The translations under genes were made by a program, and so were the position numbers. This document shows, in pieces, positions 6,480 through 14,914 of a stretch of 21,592 bases of DNA (positions within the stretch are counted from its first letter, which is position 1; each line of letters starts with the position of its first letter). The notes under the pieces were generated by a model. It did no database searches and had not been told where the DNA came from. It saw only the letters and a program-made list of their open reading frames with translations. Source of the DNA: Candidatus Egerieicola pullicola (GTDB lineage Bacteria; Bacillota; Clostridia; Oscillospirales; Ruminococcaceae); assembly GCA_018712465.1 (NCBI GenBank), contig DVGY01000090.1, positions 1 through 21,592 of the forward strand, given 5' to 3'.

Positions 6480-7661
6480 ATGACCATAAGTAAAAAAAGA
6501 AAACGAATCCTCTGCATTACCATTCCCGCCGCCGTGATTGTAATTGCCGCCGGCGTGGTGTTTTGGCTGGTGCTGGGGCAGGGAAAATCCTACCAGCCCT
6601 TTGAAATTTGGCGGAATCCTGACAGCAACGCCATTGTCTACTGCGCCGTAAAAGGGGAGGTGGACAGCCAAACCGCTTCGGAGCAGCCTCCTCCCTTTTA
6701 TACCTTCACCCCTTCCTCCGATTGGACCATGACCCAAAGCGCCACGGAACCCTCTGAGTACGGCTATTACGACAACACCGACTACTACCAATCTCCGGAT
6801 GGAGCCACCTTATCCTTCACCCAAAGTTTTGCCACCTCCCAGATTCTGGCCGCCAATACCGACTCTCAGCCCCAGTTCCCCTCCTACAACAGCTACCTGG
6901 ATCCTGCATACCTGTCTGAAGTGTGGTTTGGGAACACCCAGGTGATCTATTATCAGGAGCCATACACCGACATTGTATTCGAAAACGAAGAACGGATAGA
7001 GGTGGATAGCACCAACACTGGGGTGTATTGGGTTCACGACCAGTCTTTGCTCCACTTGTCCTGCGACCAGGCCGTAGAGCTCAACCAGATGCTGGAGTGG
7101 ATGACCCAAGTGGACTACAATAACCTCCGTCAGCGAGTGGAACCGGAGGAGGAACCCATCCAGCCGCTGGAGCTGGAACGAGGTTCGGTTCAGGTGACTG
7201 AAATGGAAGACGGCCGCACCATGTCCAGCGTGGAATACTACCGCAGCGAAGGCAACCCGGAAATTCCGGACAACCCGGTGATGCCCACCTTCCCGCAAGC
7301 CCCGGAAGGCTGGATCCTGGTGGGGAAAGAAGATGATCTGCCTATCCTCCATCTGGAAAAATATGTAGATGACCAGGGAGAGATTCTGGCCCTGGACTGC
7401 ACCACCGGCGCTGGGGAGCTGTTCCAGAACGACGCCGGCACCACCAAGCTCTACCTTCCCTTTTCCGGGATGGGCTGGGCGGAGTTGGAGGACCAAAGTT
7501 CCGTCCAGGACGCCACCGTCAACGGCAACCCTGCCTTTGTCCACATCAACCAGGACGTATCGGAAATCGCCTGGATTGACGGCTACTGCACCCTTCAACT
7601 GCGCTGCACCAAGCCTCTTTCGGAAGAGGAACTGATTGCGCTGGCAGAACAGGTATCCTAA
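6480..7661 (+). CDS. Membrane-anchored protein with two DUF4367-like modules (paralog C)
   Basis: A 393-residue protein, the closest relative of paralog A: the KKRKRILCI start, one membrane helix, AIxYCAVKGEVD, NTGVYWVHDQSLLHLSC, TVNGNPAFVHINQDVSEIAWIDGYCTLQLRC and the EEELIALAEQV end all match. The ATG at 6480 is preferred to the in-frame GTG at 6471 because AAAGGACGTGA then sits at the same distance as in A and B; the GTG lies directly beside the Shine-Dalgarno bases. It has its own promoter, is divergent from the corC-like gene, and stops 12 bases before the gltX promoter with no terminator between, so some read-through into gltX is possible. The cytoplasmic part is under ten residues, so signalling through the membrane would need a partner. 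Function unknown. Confidence 0.75.
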   Translation: MTISKKRKRILCITIPAAVIVIAAGVVFWLVLGQGKSYQPFEIWRNPDSNAIVYCAVKGEVDSQTASEQPPPFYTFTPSSDWTMTQSATEPSEYGYYDNTDYYQSPDGATLSFTQSFATSQILAANTDSQPQFPSYNSYLDPAYLSEVWFGNTQVIYYQEPYTDIVFENEERIEVDSTNTGVYWVHDQSLLHLSCDQAVELNQMLEWMTQVDYNNLRQRVEPEEEPIQPLELERGSVQVTEMEDGRTMSSVEYYRSEGNPEIPDNPVMPTFPQAPEGWILVGKEDDLPILHLEKYVDDQGEILALDCTTGAGELFQNDAGTTKLYLPFSGMGWAELEDQSSVQDATVNGNPAFVHINQDVSEIAWIDGYCTLQLRCTKPLSEEELIALAEQVS

Positions 7662-7673
7662 GCAGACTTTGGA

Positions 7674-7702
7674 TTGACAAACTTCCCGGATACTGTTACA
7701 AT
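7674..7702 (+). promoter_or_regulatory. Promoter of gltX
   Basis: TTGACA (7674-7679), 17-base spacer, TACAAT (7697-7702). The ATG is at 7744 after GAGAGGGA. Confidence 0.8.
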
Positions 7703-7743
7703 AAGCCTAAGTATTTCAACTGAAAAAGAGAGGGAATTTTTCT

Positions 7744-9222
7744 ATGTCGAAAACAGTCCGCACCAGATTTGCCCCTAGTCCCACCGGGTACATGCACGTG
7801 GGCAATCTGCGCACTGCGTTATACGCCTATCTTCTGGCGAAAAAGAACCACGGCTCCTTCATCCTCCGCATTGAGGACACCGACCAGGAACGGTATGTGG
7901 AAGGAGCAGTGGACATTATCTACAACACCCTGCGCCAAGCCGGCTTAAACTGGGACGAAGGTCCGGACATCGGCGGCCCGGTGGGCCCCTACATCCAAAG
8001 CCAGCGGATGGGAATGTTTAAGAAGTATGCCGAGCAGTTGGTGGAAAGCGGCCATGCCTACTATTGCTTCTGCGACAAGGACCGGCTCACCGAACTGCGG
8101 GAAATCCAGCAGGCCAGCGGCATTCCGCCCATGTACGACGGCCACTGCCGCAACCTGTCTAAGGAAGAGGTTCAGGAAAAGCTGGATGCCGGCATTCCCT
8201 ATGTAATCCGGCAGAAATGCCCCCGGGAAGGCACCACCTCCTTTGAGGATGCGGTCTTCGGCACCATCACTGTGGACAATTCCACTCTGGACGACCAGAT
8301 TTTAATCAAAACCGACGGTATGCCCACCTACAACTTCGCCAACGTGGTAGACGACCACACCATGGGCATCACCCACGTGATTCGGGGCAACGAGTATCTT
8401 TCCTCCACTCCCAAGTACAACCTGCTGTACCAAGCCTTCGGCTGGGACATCCCGGTGTACATCCACTGCCCCCCGGTAATGAAGGACGCCACCCACAAGC
8501 TTTCGAAGCGCAACGGCGACGCTTCCTTTGAAGACCTTATCGCCAAGGGATACCTTACCGAAGCGGTGGTGAACTACATCGCTCTGCTGGGCTGGGCCCC
8601 CAAGGGCGAAAACGAAATCTTCACCCTAGACGAGTTAGCTCAAGAATTCGACGTGGCGGGCATCAGCAAATCCCCCGCTATCTTCGACACCCAGAAGCTG
8701 AAAGCCATCAACGGCGCCTACATTCGCAAGCTGAGTGTAGATCAGTTCTTGGAAAAGGCCCTGCCCTACATCCGGCAGACCTGCAAGCGGGAGGACATCG
8801 ACCTGAAACTGCTGGCCCAGATGCTCCAACCCCGCACCGAGCTGTTCACCGACATTCCCGATCAGGTGGACTTCATCGACGCCCTGCCGGACTACGATGT
8901 GGAAATGTACCGGCACAAAAAGATGAAAACCAACCCGGAAAACTCCCTGGTGAGTTTGAAGGAACTGCTCCCCGCCCTGGATGCCATTGACCAAGCCGAC
9001 TGGAACCTGGAAAAGATTCACGAGGTTTGCTTCGAAGTCATCGGCAAGCTGGGCGTGAAAAACGGAGTGGTGCTGTGGCCTTTGCGCACCGCCATCTCCG
9101 GCAAACAGTTCACCCCCGGCGGCGGCATCGACCTGGCGGAAATCCTGGGTAAGAAAGAAACCATCGCCCGAATCCAGGACGGCATCGCCCGGCTGGAAGC
9201 AGTGGTGGGACAGGAAGGTTAA
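7744..9222 (+). CDS. gltX: Glutamyl-tRNA synthetase
   Basis: This class Ib aminoacyl-tRNA synthetase charges tRNA-Glu with glutamate in the cytoplasm; in many Firmicutes it also charges tRNA-Gln for later amidation. At 492 residues it has the usual length. The HIGH-type motif is HVGN within APSPTGYMHVGNL (residues 10-22) and the KMSKS-type motif is KLSKR (252-256). IEDTDQERYVEGA, YNFANVVDDHTMGITHVIRGNEYLSSTPK and the late C-terminal segment TPGGGIDLAEILGK are also typical. The start is fixed by MSKTVRTRFAPSPTG and its ribosome site. It has its own strong promoter and a strong terminator. Confidence 0.97.
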   Translation: MSKTVRTRFAPSPTGYMHVGNLRTALYAYLLAKKNHGSFILRIEDTDQERYVEGAVDIIYNTLRQAGLNWDEGPDIGGPVGPYIQSQRMGMFKKYAEQLVESGHAYYCFCDKDRLTELREIQQASGIPPMYDGHCRNLSKEEVQEKLDAGIPYVIRQKCPREGTTSFEDAVFGTITVDNSTLDDQILIKTDGMPTYNFANVVDDHTMGITHVIRGNEYLSSTPKYNLLYQAFGWDIPVYIHCPPVMKDATHKLSKRNGDASFEDLIAKGYLTEAVVNYIALLGWAPKGENEIFTLDELAQEFDVAGISKSPAIFDTQKLKAINGAYIRKLSVDQFLEKALPYIRQTCKREDIDLKLLAQMLQPRTELFTDIPDQVDFIDALPDYDVEMYRHKKMKTNPENSLVSLKELLPALDAIDQADWNLEKIHEVCFEVIGKLGVKNGVVLWPLRTAISGKQFTPGGGIDLAEILGKKETIARIQDGIARLEAVVGQEG

Positions 9223-9253
9223 ATTTCCTCCGCTATCTCAATTATAAGACAAG

Positions 9254-9292
9254 AATCCCCATGCGTGCATCAATTCCGCATGGGGATTTTTA
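9254..9292 (+). terminator. Terminator of gltX
   Basis: AATCCCCATGCG (9254-9265) pairs perfectly with CGCATGGGGATT (9277-9288), then T residues. It lies between the convergent gltX and mreB-type genes. Confidence 0.9.
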
Positions 9293-9356
9293 TACTTTAT
9301 TTTCTACCCTTAAGTTGAAGCGGCAAAAGCTATCTCCAACCGACCGCACAGACCGG

Positions 9357-10370
9357 TTAATGATAGGTATCCGCGTCGGTAAAGCCTTCCTGGAAGGAAT
9401 CCAGATACTTAAAGCTCAAGCCCGTTCCCCGGCTCACCGCGCCGATGGGATCTTCCACCACTTCCACCGGAATTTTGATCTCGTCCCGAATCAAATCGGA
9501 CAATCCCTTAATCAGGCTGCCGCCGCCGGTCATGTGGATGCCGCTGGTGTAGATGTCTCCCACCAGTTCGGGAGGGGTTTGCTCCAGCACCTGCTTGATT
9601 TTCTCCACGATTTTATCCGCCAAAGGCCGCAGCACTTCGCAGAGCGTGGCTTCATCCACCTGGATGGCCTGAGGATACACCGTCAGCAGGTTCCGACCCT
9701 TGACTGTGCAGGTATTGGAGGCATCGGGTTGATAAACACAACCCACCTGCTTTTTCACATTTTCCGCCATCCGCTGGCCAATGGAAAGCTTGTAACGGTT
9801 TAAGAAAAACCGGATGATTTCTTCGTCAAAGCTGTTGCCGGCAATCTTCAAAGACTGGCTGAGCACAATGCCGTTCATACTGATCACCGCCACGTCGGTG
9901 GTGCCGCCGCCGATGTCCACCAGCAGATTGCCCTTGGGCTCCAGAATGTCGATACCGGCTCCCAGCGCCGCCGCAATGGGCTCTTCAATGAGGTACACCT
10001 TCCGTGCTCCCGCCGCCAAGGCTGTCTCCACTACCGCCCGGCGCTCCACGTCGGTGGTGACGCTGGGAATGCAGATGACGATCCGGGGCTTGATGACAAA
10101 ATGCCCGCAAACCTGCTTGATGAATTCCTTAATCATCAGTTCGGTGAGCTTATGGTTGCTGATTACCCCGTCCTTTAAGGGTTTTTCCGCCACAATATAT
10201 TCCGGGGTTTTACCCAGCATATCGTAGGCCTTTTTGCCCACCGCCACTACTTCTTCGGTCTTTTTGTTGTAGGCCACAATGCTGGGCTCATTGAGCACCA
10301 CGCCCTTGTCGCTGCGGCAGATCATGATTTTAGTGGTACCTAAATCGATACCAATATCAAATGAAGCCAT
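9357..10370 (-). CDS. MreB/Mbl-family rod-shape actin homolog
   Basis: A 337-residue bacterial actin. The phosphate-1 loop DIGIDLGTTK is at residues 5-14, EKPLKDGVI at about 75, IEEPIAAALGAGIDI near 140, the phosphate-2 loop LLVDIGGGTTDVAVIS near 157, and the adenosine motif HMTGGGSLIKGL near 290. Such proteins form membrane-bound filaments that guide lateral wall synthesis by RodA/PBP2 complexes. ATG 10370 is chosen because AAAGGAAG lies eight bases upstream and MASFDIGIDLG is the family start; an in-frame extension of ten residues lacks support. No mreC or mreD is adjacent, so this is a stand-alone locus, as is common for Mbl or MreBH paralogs; which paralog it is cannot be decided by eye. 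Family certainty is high. Confidence 0.93.
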   Translation of the reverse strand: MASFDIGIDLGTTKIMICRSDKGVVLNEPSIVAYNKKTEEVVAVGKKAYDMLGKTPEYIVAEKPLKDGVISNHKLTELMIKEFIKQVCGHFVIKPRIVICIPSVTTDVERRAVVETALAAGARKVYLIEEPIAAALGAGIDILEPKGNLLVDIGGGTTDVAVISMNGIVLSQSLKIAGNSFDEEIIRFFLNRYKLSIGQRMAENVKKQVGCVYQPDASNTCTVKGRNLLTVYPQAIQVDEATLCEVLRPLADKIVEKIKQVLEQTPPELVGDIYTSGIHMTGGGSLIKGLSDLIRDEIKIPVEVVEDPIGAVSRGTGLSFKYLDSFQEGFTDADTYH

Positions 10371-10435
10371 GGGACTTGCTTCCTTTCTGTGAAATGACAA
10401 AACTGTAAAATGCTAAAAATAAAAGCTTTTCATTT

Positions 10436-10466
10436 CAAACAAGCGGAACGTTTATCCCGCTTTTTG
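10436..10466 (-). terminator. Hairpin between recD2 and the mreB-type gene
   Basis: CAAAAAGCGG and CCGCTTGTTTG on the minus strand pair over ten positions with one bulge. The T run is weak on the minus strand, so this is either the recD2 terminator or a structure in the mreB-type leader. Confidence 0.35.
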
Positions 10467-10504
10467 AAAAAGCCGGAGGAAAAATTTTATCTTTTCTTGC
10501 ATTC

Positions 10505-10534
10505 ATTGTAGCATATTTCCCAACCCGCCGTCAA
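10505..10534 (-). promoter_or_regulatory. Promoter of the mreB-type gene
   Basis: Minus strand TTGACG (10534-10529), 18-base spacer, TACAAT (10510-10505). The -35 box overlaps the recD2 stop codon. The leader to ATG 10370 is about 130 bases. Confidence 0.55.
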
Positions 10535-12741
10535 CTCTGAAGATACGCTTCCAGCAACCGCCCCAGATTGGTAAACCGGATGCTTTTGCGGTTGTTTTCC
10601 ACCATAAATTGCAAGCGATTGGGGTCTCCCACCAGCACCAGCAGTTTTTTTGCCCGGGTCATAGCGGTGTACAGCAAATTGCGGTAGTAGAGCTTGTCGT
10701 AGCCTCCCAAAATGGGCAACACTACCGCATCGAACTCACTGCCCTGGCTTTTATGGACGGTGATGGCGTAGGCCAATTCCAGCTCGGCAGCCATTTGGAA
10801 GGTATAGTAAGCGATACGGCCATCAAAGTCGATGGCGGCGGTTTTGCTTCCCGGGTCGATCATCCGAATGATGCCGATATCCCCGTTGAAGATCCCTTCT
10901 CCGTCCTCCTGTCCCCGTTTCCAGGGGATGTTGTAGTTGTTTTTGGTCTGCATGACTTTGTCCTGCTCCCGGTACAGATAACCCATGCTCTGAAACTCCC
11001 CTTTGGAGGGATCCGGAGGATTCAGCAGGTTTTGCAGCATGGTGTTGAGCTGGGCGGTGCCCACGGTGCCCTTTCGCTGGGGACAGAGCACCTGAACCTG
11101 CTCCATTGGGTCCAGGCCGTAAGCCTTGGGCAGACGCCGTGCCGCCAAATCTGCCACCAACTGGGCCGCCAAAGGCTGGTTGAGTTGTTTCAGGAAAAAG
11201 AAGTCCTCCGCCCCCTGCCGGGACAGGTCCGGCATCTGTCCCGCCACCACAGCGTGGGCATTGGTGATGATACGGCTTTTGGCTGCCTGGCGAAACACCT
11301 GGGTCAGCCGCACCGTGGGGATGGCCTGCTGCTGCAACAAATCCCACAGTACATTCCCCGCCCCCACGCTGGGGAGCTGGTGGTAGTCCCCTACCAGAAT
11401 CAACCGGCCGCTGGGCTTGATTCCCCGCAGCAGAGCTTCCAACAGCAGGGTGTCCACCATGGACATCTCATCCACTACCACCACATCCGCCTTTAGAGGA
11501 TTTTTTTCGTTGCGCCGGAAGGAGAGCAATTCCCCGTCATAGTCCACCTCCAGCAGGCGGTGGATGGTTTTCGCTTCCCGGCGGGTGATCTCACTCATCC
11601 GCTTGGCTGCCCGTCCGGTAGGGGCGCAGAGAGCCAAAGCGTAACCCTGCTGCTCCAACAGATCCAGCATTCCGTTTAAGGTGGTGGTTTTGCCGGTACC
11701 GGGACCGCCGGTGAGGATCAGCACCCCCCAGCGGAAACAGTCCAAAATAGCTTGGCGCTGCAAAGTTTCATACTGGATGCCGTGGGCGGTTTCCCAAGCG
11801 TCCACCATTTGGTGCAGCCCCTTGGGCGGGTCCAGCTCTACCCGCAGCATTCCGGAAATCCTGGCAGCAATGTACTGCTCTGCCAAAAAGTACTCCGGCA
11901 GGGAGATGGTTTCCTTTCCCAAGGTGCAGCGGCAAAGCTGTTCTTCCTCCACCCCTTCTTCCAGGGCCTGCTCCACCTTGTCCAAAGGCTGATCCAGCAG
12001 CTTAGCGGCGGTGGCAATAAGGCGTTCTGTGGGCAAAGCGGTGTGGCCGTTTTGCAGATTGTGGGAGAGGGTGTACTTCAACCCCGCCAGCAGCCGTTCC
12101 TTGCCGTCCAAAGGCAGGCCGAAGGCTTTGGCCATGGCATCACAGGTGAGAAAGGGCACCCCAAACCGGGAATCACAAGCCAAGTAGGGATTTTTCTTCA
12201 GCAGAGTCACCGCCATCTCCCCATAGGCTTTAAACAGGCTCACCGCCTGGGCGGAATTGACTCCATAGGGAGTGAGAAGAAGCAGCAGGCTCTGCACTCC
12301 GAACACCTGCCGGAACTGCTCCAAAAACCCATCCAGCTTCTGCTGAGAAATCCCCTTAATTTCCAAAAGCCGCTGCGGCTGCTGATCCATTACCAGCAGA
12401 GTGTCGTCTCCAAAGTGTTCCACCAGCTGCCGGGCCAGTTTAGGGCCAATGCCCTTAATCACCCCACTGGCCAAATACTTTTCGATGGCTTTGGCGGTGC
12501 TGGGAAGGGTGCGGGTACACAGTTCCACTTTAAACTGCTCCCCGTATACCGGGTGCTGGGTGAACCGTCCCCGAAGGGTGACCTCCTCTCCCTGAGAGAT
12601 CCCCGGCATCTCCCCCACAGCGCTGACTAAGGTGCCCTGAGCGTCCAGATCAATAACTGCAAAGCCGGTGTCAGAATTGGCGAAAATCACCTCTTCCACC
12701 ACGCCGGAAAGCTGGTCCAGCTCCTGTTTTCGAAAGGCCAT
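10531..12741 (-). CDS. recD2: ATP-dependent RecD2-type DNA helicase (RecD/TraA family)
   Basis: A 736-residue SF1B 5'-3' helicase, found in bacteria that lack RecBC-linked RecD and involved in DNA repair and replication fork maintenance. Parts in order: an N-terminal OB-like domain (1-85), helix-hairpin-helix repeats including ASGVIKGIGPKLA (91-103) and LEIKGISQQKL (about 126-136), Walker A GGPGTGKTT (345-353), the Q-loop/Ia CAPTGRAAKR, Walker B VVVDEMSMVD (421-430), motif III VGDYHQLPSVG (450-460), motif V ITVHKSQGSEFD (about 660-671) and motif VI YTAMTRAKK (691-699). ATG 12741 is chosen because GGAGGTGA lies four to five bases upstream; an in-frame ATG 14 codons earlier lacks a site. CCTCC at about 12775-12779 could pair with this GGAGG. 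It is transcribed alone from its own promoter. Confidence 0.95.
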   Translation of the reverse strand: MAFRKQELDQLSGVVEEVIFANSDTGFAVIDLDAQGTLVSAVGEMPGISQGEEVTLRGRFTQHPVYGEQFKVELCTRTLPSTAKAIEKYLASGVIKGIGPKLARQLVEHFGDDTLLVMDQQPQRLLEIKGISQQKLDGFLEQFRQVFGVQSLLLLLTPYGVNSAQAVSLFKAYGEMAVTLLKKNPYLACDSRFGVPFLTCDAMAKAFGLPLDGKERLLAGLKYTLSHNLQNGHTALPTERLIATAAKLLDQPLDKVEQALEEGVEEEQLCRCTLGKETISLPEYFLAEQYIAARISGMLRVELDPPKGLHQMVDAWETAHGIQYETLQRQAILDCFRWGVLILTGGPGTGKTTTLNGMLDLLEQQGYALALCAPTGRAAKRMSEITRREAKTIHRLLEVDYDGELLSFRRNEKNPLKADVVVVDEMSMVDTLLLEALLRGIKPSGRLILVGDYHQLPSVGAGNVLWDLLQQQAIPTVRLTQVFRQAAKSRIITNAHAVVAGQMPDLSRQGAEDFFFLKQLNQPLAAQLVADLAARRLPKAYGLDPMEQVQVLCPQRKGTVGTAQLNTMLQNLLNPPDPSKGEFQSMGYLYREQDKVMQTKNNYNIPWKRGQEDGEGIFNGDIGIIRMIDPGSKTAAIDFDGRIAYYTFQMAAELELAYAITVHKSQGSEFDAVVLPILGGYDKLYYRNLLYTAMTRAKKLLVLVGDPNRLQFMVENNRKSIRFTNLGRLLEAYLQS

Positions 12742-12795
12742 CGGGTCACCTCCAAAACAATGCCCCCTGTTCTCAGGAGGCAAAAGGATACTTCT

Positions 12796-12823
12796 ATTAT
12801 AGCAAGCCGGAGAAAAATGTCAA
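12796..12823 (-). promoter_or_regulatory. Promoter of recD2
   Basis: Minus strand TTGACA (12823-12818), 16-base spacer, TATAAT (12801-12796), about 55 bases before the start codon. Confidence 0.75.
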
Positions 12824-12850
12824 ACTATTGTTCTTATTCCACCCAAACAG

Positions 12851-12883
12851 AAAGACCGCCGGGACAATCCAGCGGTCTTTTTT
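12851..12883 (-). terminator. Bidirectional terminator after the NmrA-like gene
   Basis: AAAGACCGC (12851-12859) and GCGGTCTTT (12872-12880) form a nine-pair stem. The T run is strong on the plus strand and weaker (TTTCTGTTT) on the minus strand. The NmrA-like gene is the only transcript that ends here. Confidence 0.65.
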
Positions 12884-12923
12884 CTTCTCACCCACCATAC
12901 CAAGCACCGGCAGTGGCGTTCCA

Positions 12924-13865
12924 TCAGTCATCCGTGGAGGTTCTGGAACCAATCAAGTGATTTTCCATATCTTCGAACATCTGCCGGACGGTGAGGGGCT
13001 TCTGTCCGGTGAGCTTTTCGAAGTCGTCGGTGAAGGTGGACATCTGGCCCAGACGGATGGCACGGCCGAAGGTCACCATGCCGTCGGAGCAGAAGGGGAA
13101 ATTGGTAGCAGTTTGGGCCCACATCTCTTCGGTGGTACGGGGAACGCCAATGGAGTCGAAGAAGTCGTACTGTTCTTGGTCGCTGATTTCCACGTACTTG
13201 ACGTTGTGGCCGGTGACCTGGTTGGCAATGTCAATATATTCGCCGATGGTCAGCAGTTCCGGCCCGTTGACATCCACCACCCGATCCTGCCAGTCGCTCA
13301 TAGCGGCACAGGCGGCGGCTAAAGCGCAGTCGTCTCGGGAGATAAAGGCCATCTTGCCCTGGCCCATGTTGTTGGCCAGCACATTGCCGGTATTTTCATA
13401 AGCGTTGACATAGTTGGACACCATGGCTTCAGCGTACTGGGAGTCCCGCATAAACAGGTAGTGGATGGGCTGCTCCTTGACATAAGCCTCAAACCAAACG
13501 TGGTCGTTGACCTCGTAGGTGTCAATGTCCTTTTCCCCGGCGCCCACAATGGAGGTGTACACCAACCGGTTCACCCCGGCCTTCACCGCGGCATCCAGCG
13601 CTTTTTTCTGAGCAGCCCGGCGTTTCGGACCTACAAAGGGCATGGAGATCAAGATCATGGTGTCCGCCCCTTCAAAGGCTTTGGACAGATCTTCGCTGTT
13701 GAAGTCCGCCACCCGGGTTTCCACTCCCAGGTTCTGATAGGCTTCCAATCCTTTTTCCGTGGGGGCGGTAAAGATCAGATCCTCGTGGGGCCATTTTTCC
13801 AACAGCACCTTGGCGGCCCGAGCGCCAAAATTGCCGTCCACACCGTTTAATAAAATCTTTTTCAT
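12924..13865 (-). CDS. NmrA-like NAD(P)-binding Rossmann-fold protein
   Basis: A 313-residue atypical short-chain dehydrogenase. The glycine-rich turn NGVDGNFGA (residues 7-15) follows the first beta strand MKKILL. DTMILISMPF (about 68-77) and AVKAGVNRLVYTSIVGA (about 91-107) are typical of the NmrA / YtfG-QorB / HSCARG group, which bind NAD(P)H and act as quinone reductases or redox-sensing regulators. The classical YxxxK pair is not obvious (only YVKEQP in the middle region), so enzyme activity is uncertain. The later segment MSDWQDRVVDVNGPELLTIGEYIDIANQVTG matches the substrate-side half of the family. ATG 13865 has GGAGG about 13 bases upstream. A TATACT-like -10 is at 13908-13903 with a poor -35. 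It follows the LysR gene after a terminator, so it is probably a separate transcript; control by that LysR is possible but unproven. Confidence 0.8.
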   Translation of the reverse strand: MKKILLNGVDGNFGARAAKVLLEKWPHEDLIFTAPTEKGLEAYQNLGVETRVADFNSEDLSKAFEGADTMILISMPFVGPKRRAAQKKALDAAVKAGVNRLVYTSIVGAGEKDIDTYEVNDHVWFEAYVKEQPIHYLFMRDSQYAEAMVSNYVNAYENTGNVLANNMGQGKMAFISRDDCALAAACAAMSDWQDRVVDVNGPELLTIGEYIDIANQVTGHNVKYVEISDQEQYDFFDSIGVPRTTEEMWAQTATNFPFCSDGMVTFGRAIRLGQMSTFTDDFEKLTGQKPLTVRQMFEDMENHLIGSRTSTDD

Positions 13866-13921
13866 CTTACCAGGTTTCCTCCTTCTAGGATTCTTTGACT
13901 CTAGTATAGGACAAAATAACC

Positions 13922-13953
13922 AAAAAAGAAACTCCCCGGAAAGTTGGGGAGTT
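13922..13953 (-). terminator. Terminator after the LysR gene
   Basis: Minus strand AACTCCCC (13953-13946) pairs with GGGGAGTT (13937-13930), followed by TCTTTTTTG. Confidence 0.8.
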
Positions 13954-14012
13954 CCATAACGAAAAGTTATAGAGTTTGAAAAGCGCCTATCATCCTGGAT
14001 TTGAGAGGACCT

Positions 14013-14888
14013 TCACCGCTGAAAGTGGGCTTTCGCCGCCGCCATCAGCTGCCGGACCTCTTCCCGGCTTTCCTGCTTCCGGCAGGCAATGACGTAATTG
14101 CTGGCGTGGTGGCTGCCCTGCAAGGGAATAGCTCGCACTTCCTCCCCCGCCACATTTTTGGAGGCAATGGCGATTCCTTCTCCCAAAGAGACGGAAAACA
14201 CCAGCTCATCAAAGGAGTCCACCTCCTTAACGATCCGAGGTACAATCCGGTCCTTGGCAAAGGCAGCCATGTAGTCCTTGTAAAACCCTTTGCCAAACCG
14301 AGGGGAAAGGCAGAGAAATCCTTCTCCGGCAATCTCCCGGATGTCCACCTGACTGCGCTGGGTCAGGGGGTGGGAACAGGAAGTGAGAACGCACATCTCA
14401 TAGGAATGGAGAATTTCATACTCCACTCCCGAGGAATACCGGTAGGTGGACTCAATGCCCAGGCTCACCTCCACCTTCCCCCGAAGCAGGTCATGGAGGC
14501 ACTGTTCAAAATCGCCCTGGACAAAATTCAGCCGAATGCCCTGCTGCTTTTGGTACTCCTGCAAAAAAGCCAGAATCTCCCGGTTTTCAAAAGAGCCGGT
14601 AAAGCCCAGATTCACCACCGGGGGATCCAGCTGCCGTAGCTGGTCCAGCATCTCCTGGCATTGCCGGTCCAGCCGGATGCAAGCCTGGTAAAACAGCTGG
14701 CCCTTTGCGGTAAGCACCGGACGGTAGCCGGAACGGTTAAACAGGGAAAATCCCAGCTCCTGTTCCAGCTTGGCCATCTGTTTGGACAAAGCGGGCTGGG
14801 AAAGGTACAGCGCCCGCGCCGCCCCGGAAAAGGATCCTGTTTCCACTACCTTGAGAAAGTAGAGAATCTTTTGATCTAACAAAGCCAC
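14013..14888 (-). CDS. LysR-family transcriptional regulator
   Basis: A 291-residue protein. The N-terminal winged helix-turn-helix (about residues 5-63) carries ILYFLKVVETGSFSGAARAL, LSQPALSKQMAKLEQELG and LFNRSG, the family signature. The remainder is a periplasmic-binding-like effector domain (about 90-290), consistent with VVNLGFTGSFENREIL at its start. Such proteins bind DNA as tetramers and usually respond to a small metabolite. The start is GTG 14888-14886, with GGAGG eight bases before it; TTG 14882 is an alternative. It begins 26 bases after the rlmH stop with no promoter seen between, so it is probably the last gene of the walJ-like / rlmH transcript. Most LysR genes sit divergently from their target; here no gene diverges from it, so the target is unknown. 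Confidence 0.92.
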   Translation of the reverse strand: MALLDQKILYFLKVVETGSFSGAARALYLSQPALSKQMAKLEQELGFSLFNRSGYRPVLTAKGQLFYQACIRLDRQCQEMLDQLRQLDPPVVNLGFTGSFENREILAFLQEYQKQQGIRLNFVQGDFEQCLHDLLRGKVEVSLGIESTYRYSSGVEYEILHSYEMCVLTSCSHPLTQRSQVDIREIAGEGFLCLSPRFGKGFYKDYMAAFAKDRIVPRIVKEVDSFDELVFSVSLGEGIAIASKNVAGEEVRAIPLQGSHHASNYVIACRKQESREEVRQLMAAAKAHFQR

Positions 14889-14914
14889 TCCCTTCCCCTC
14901 CTTGGCTCACAGCC

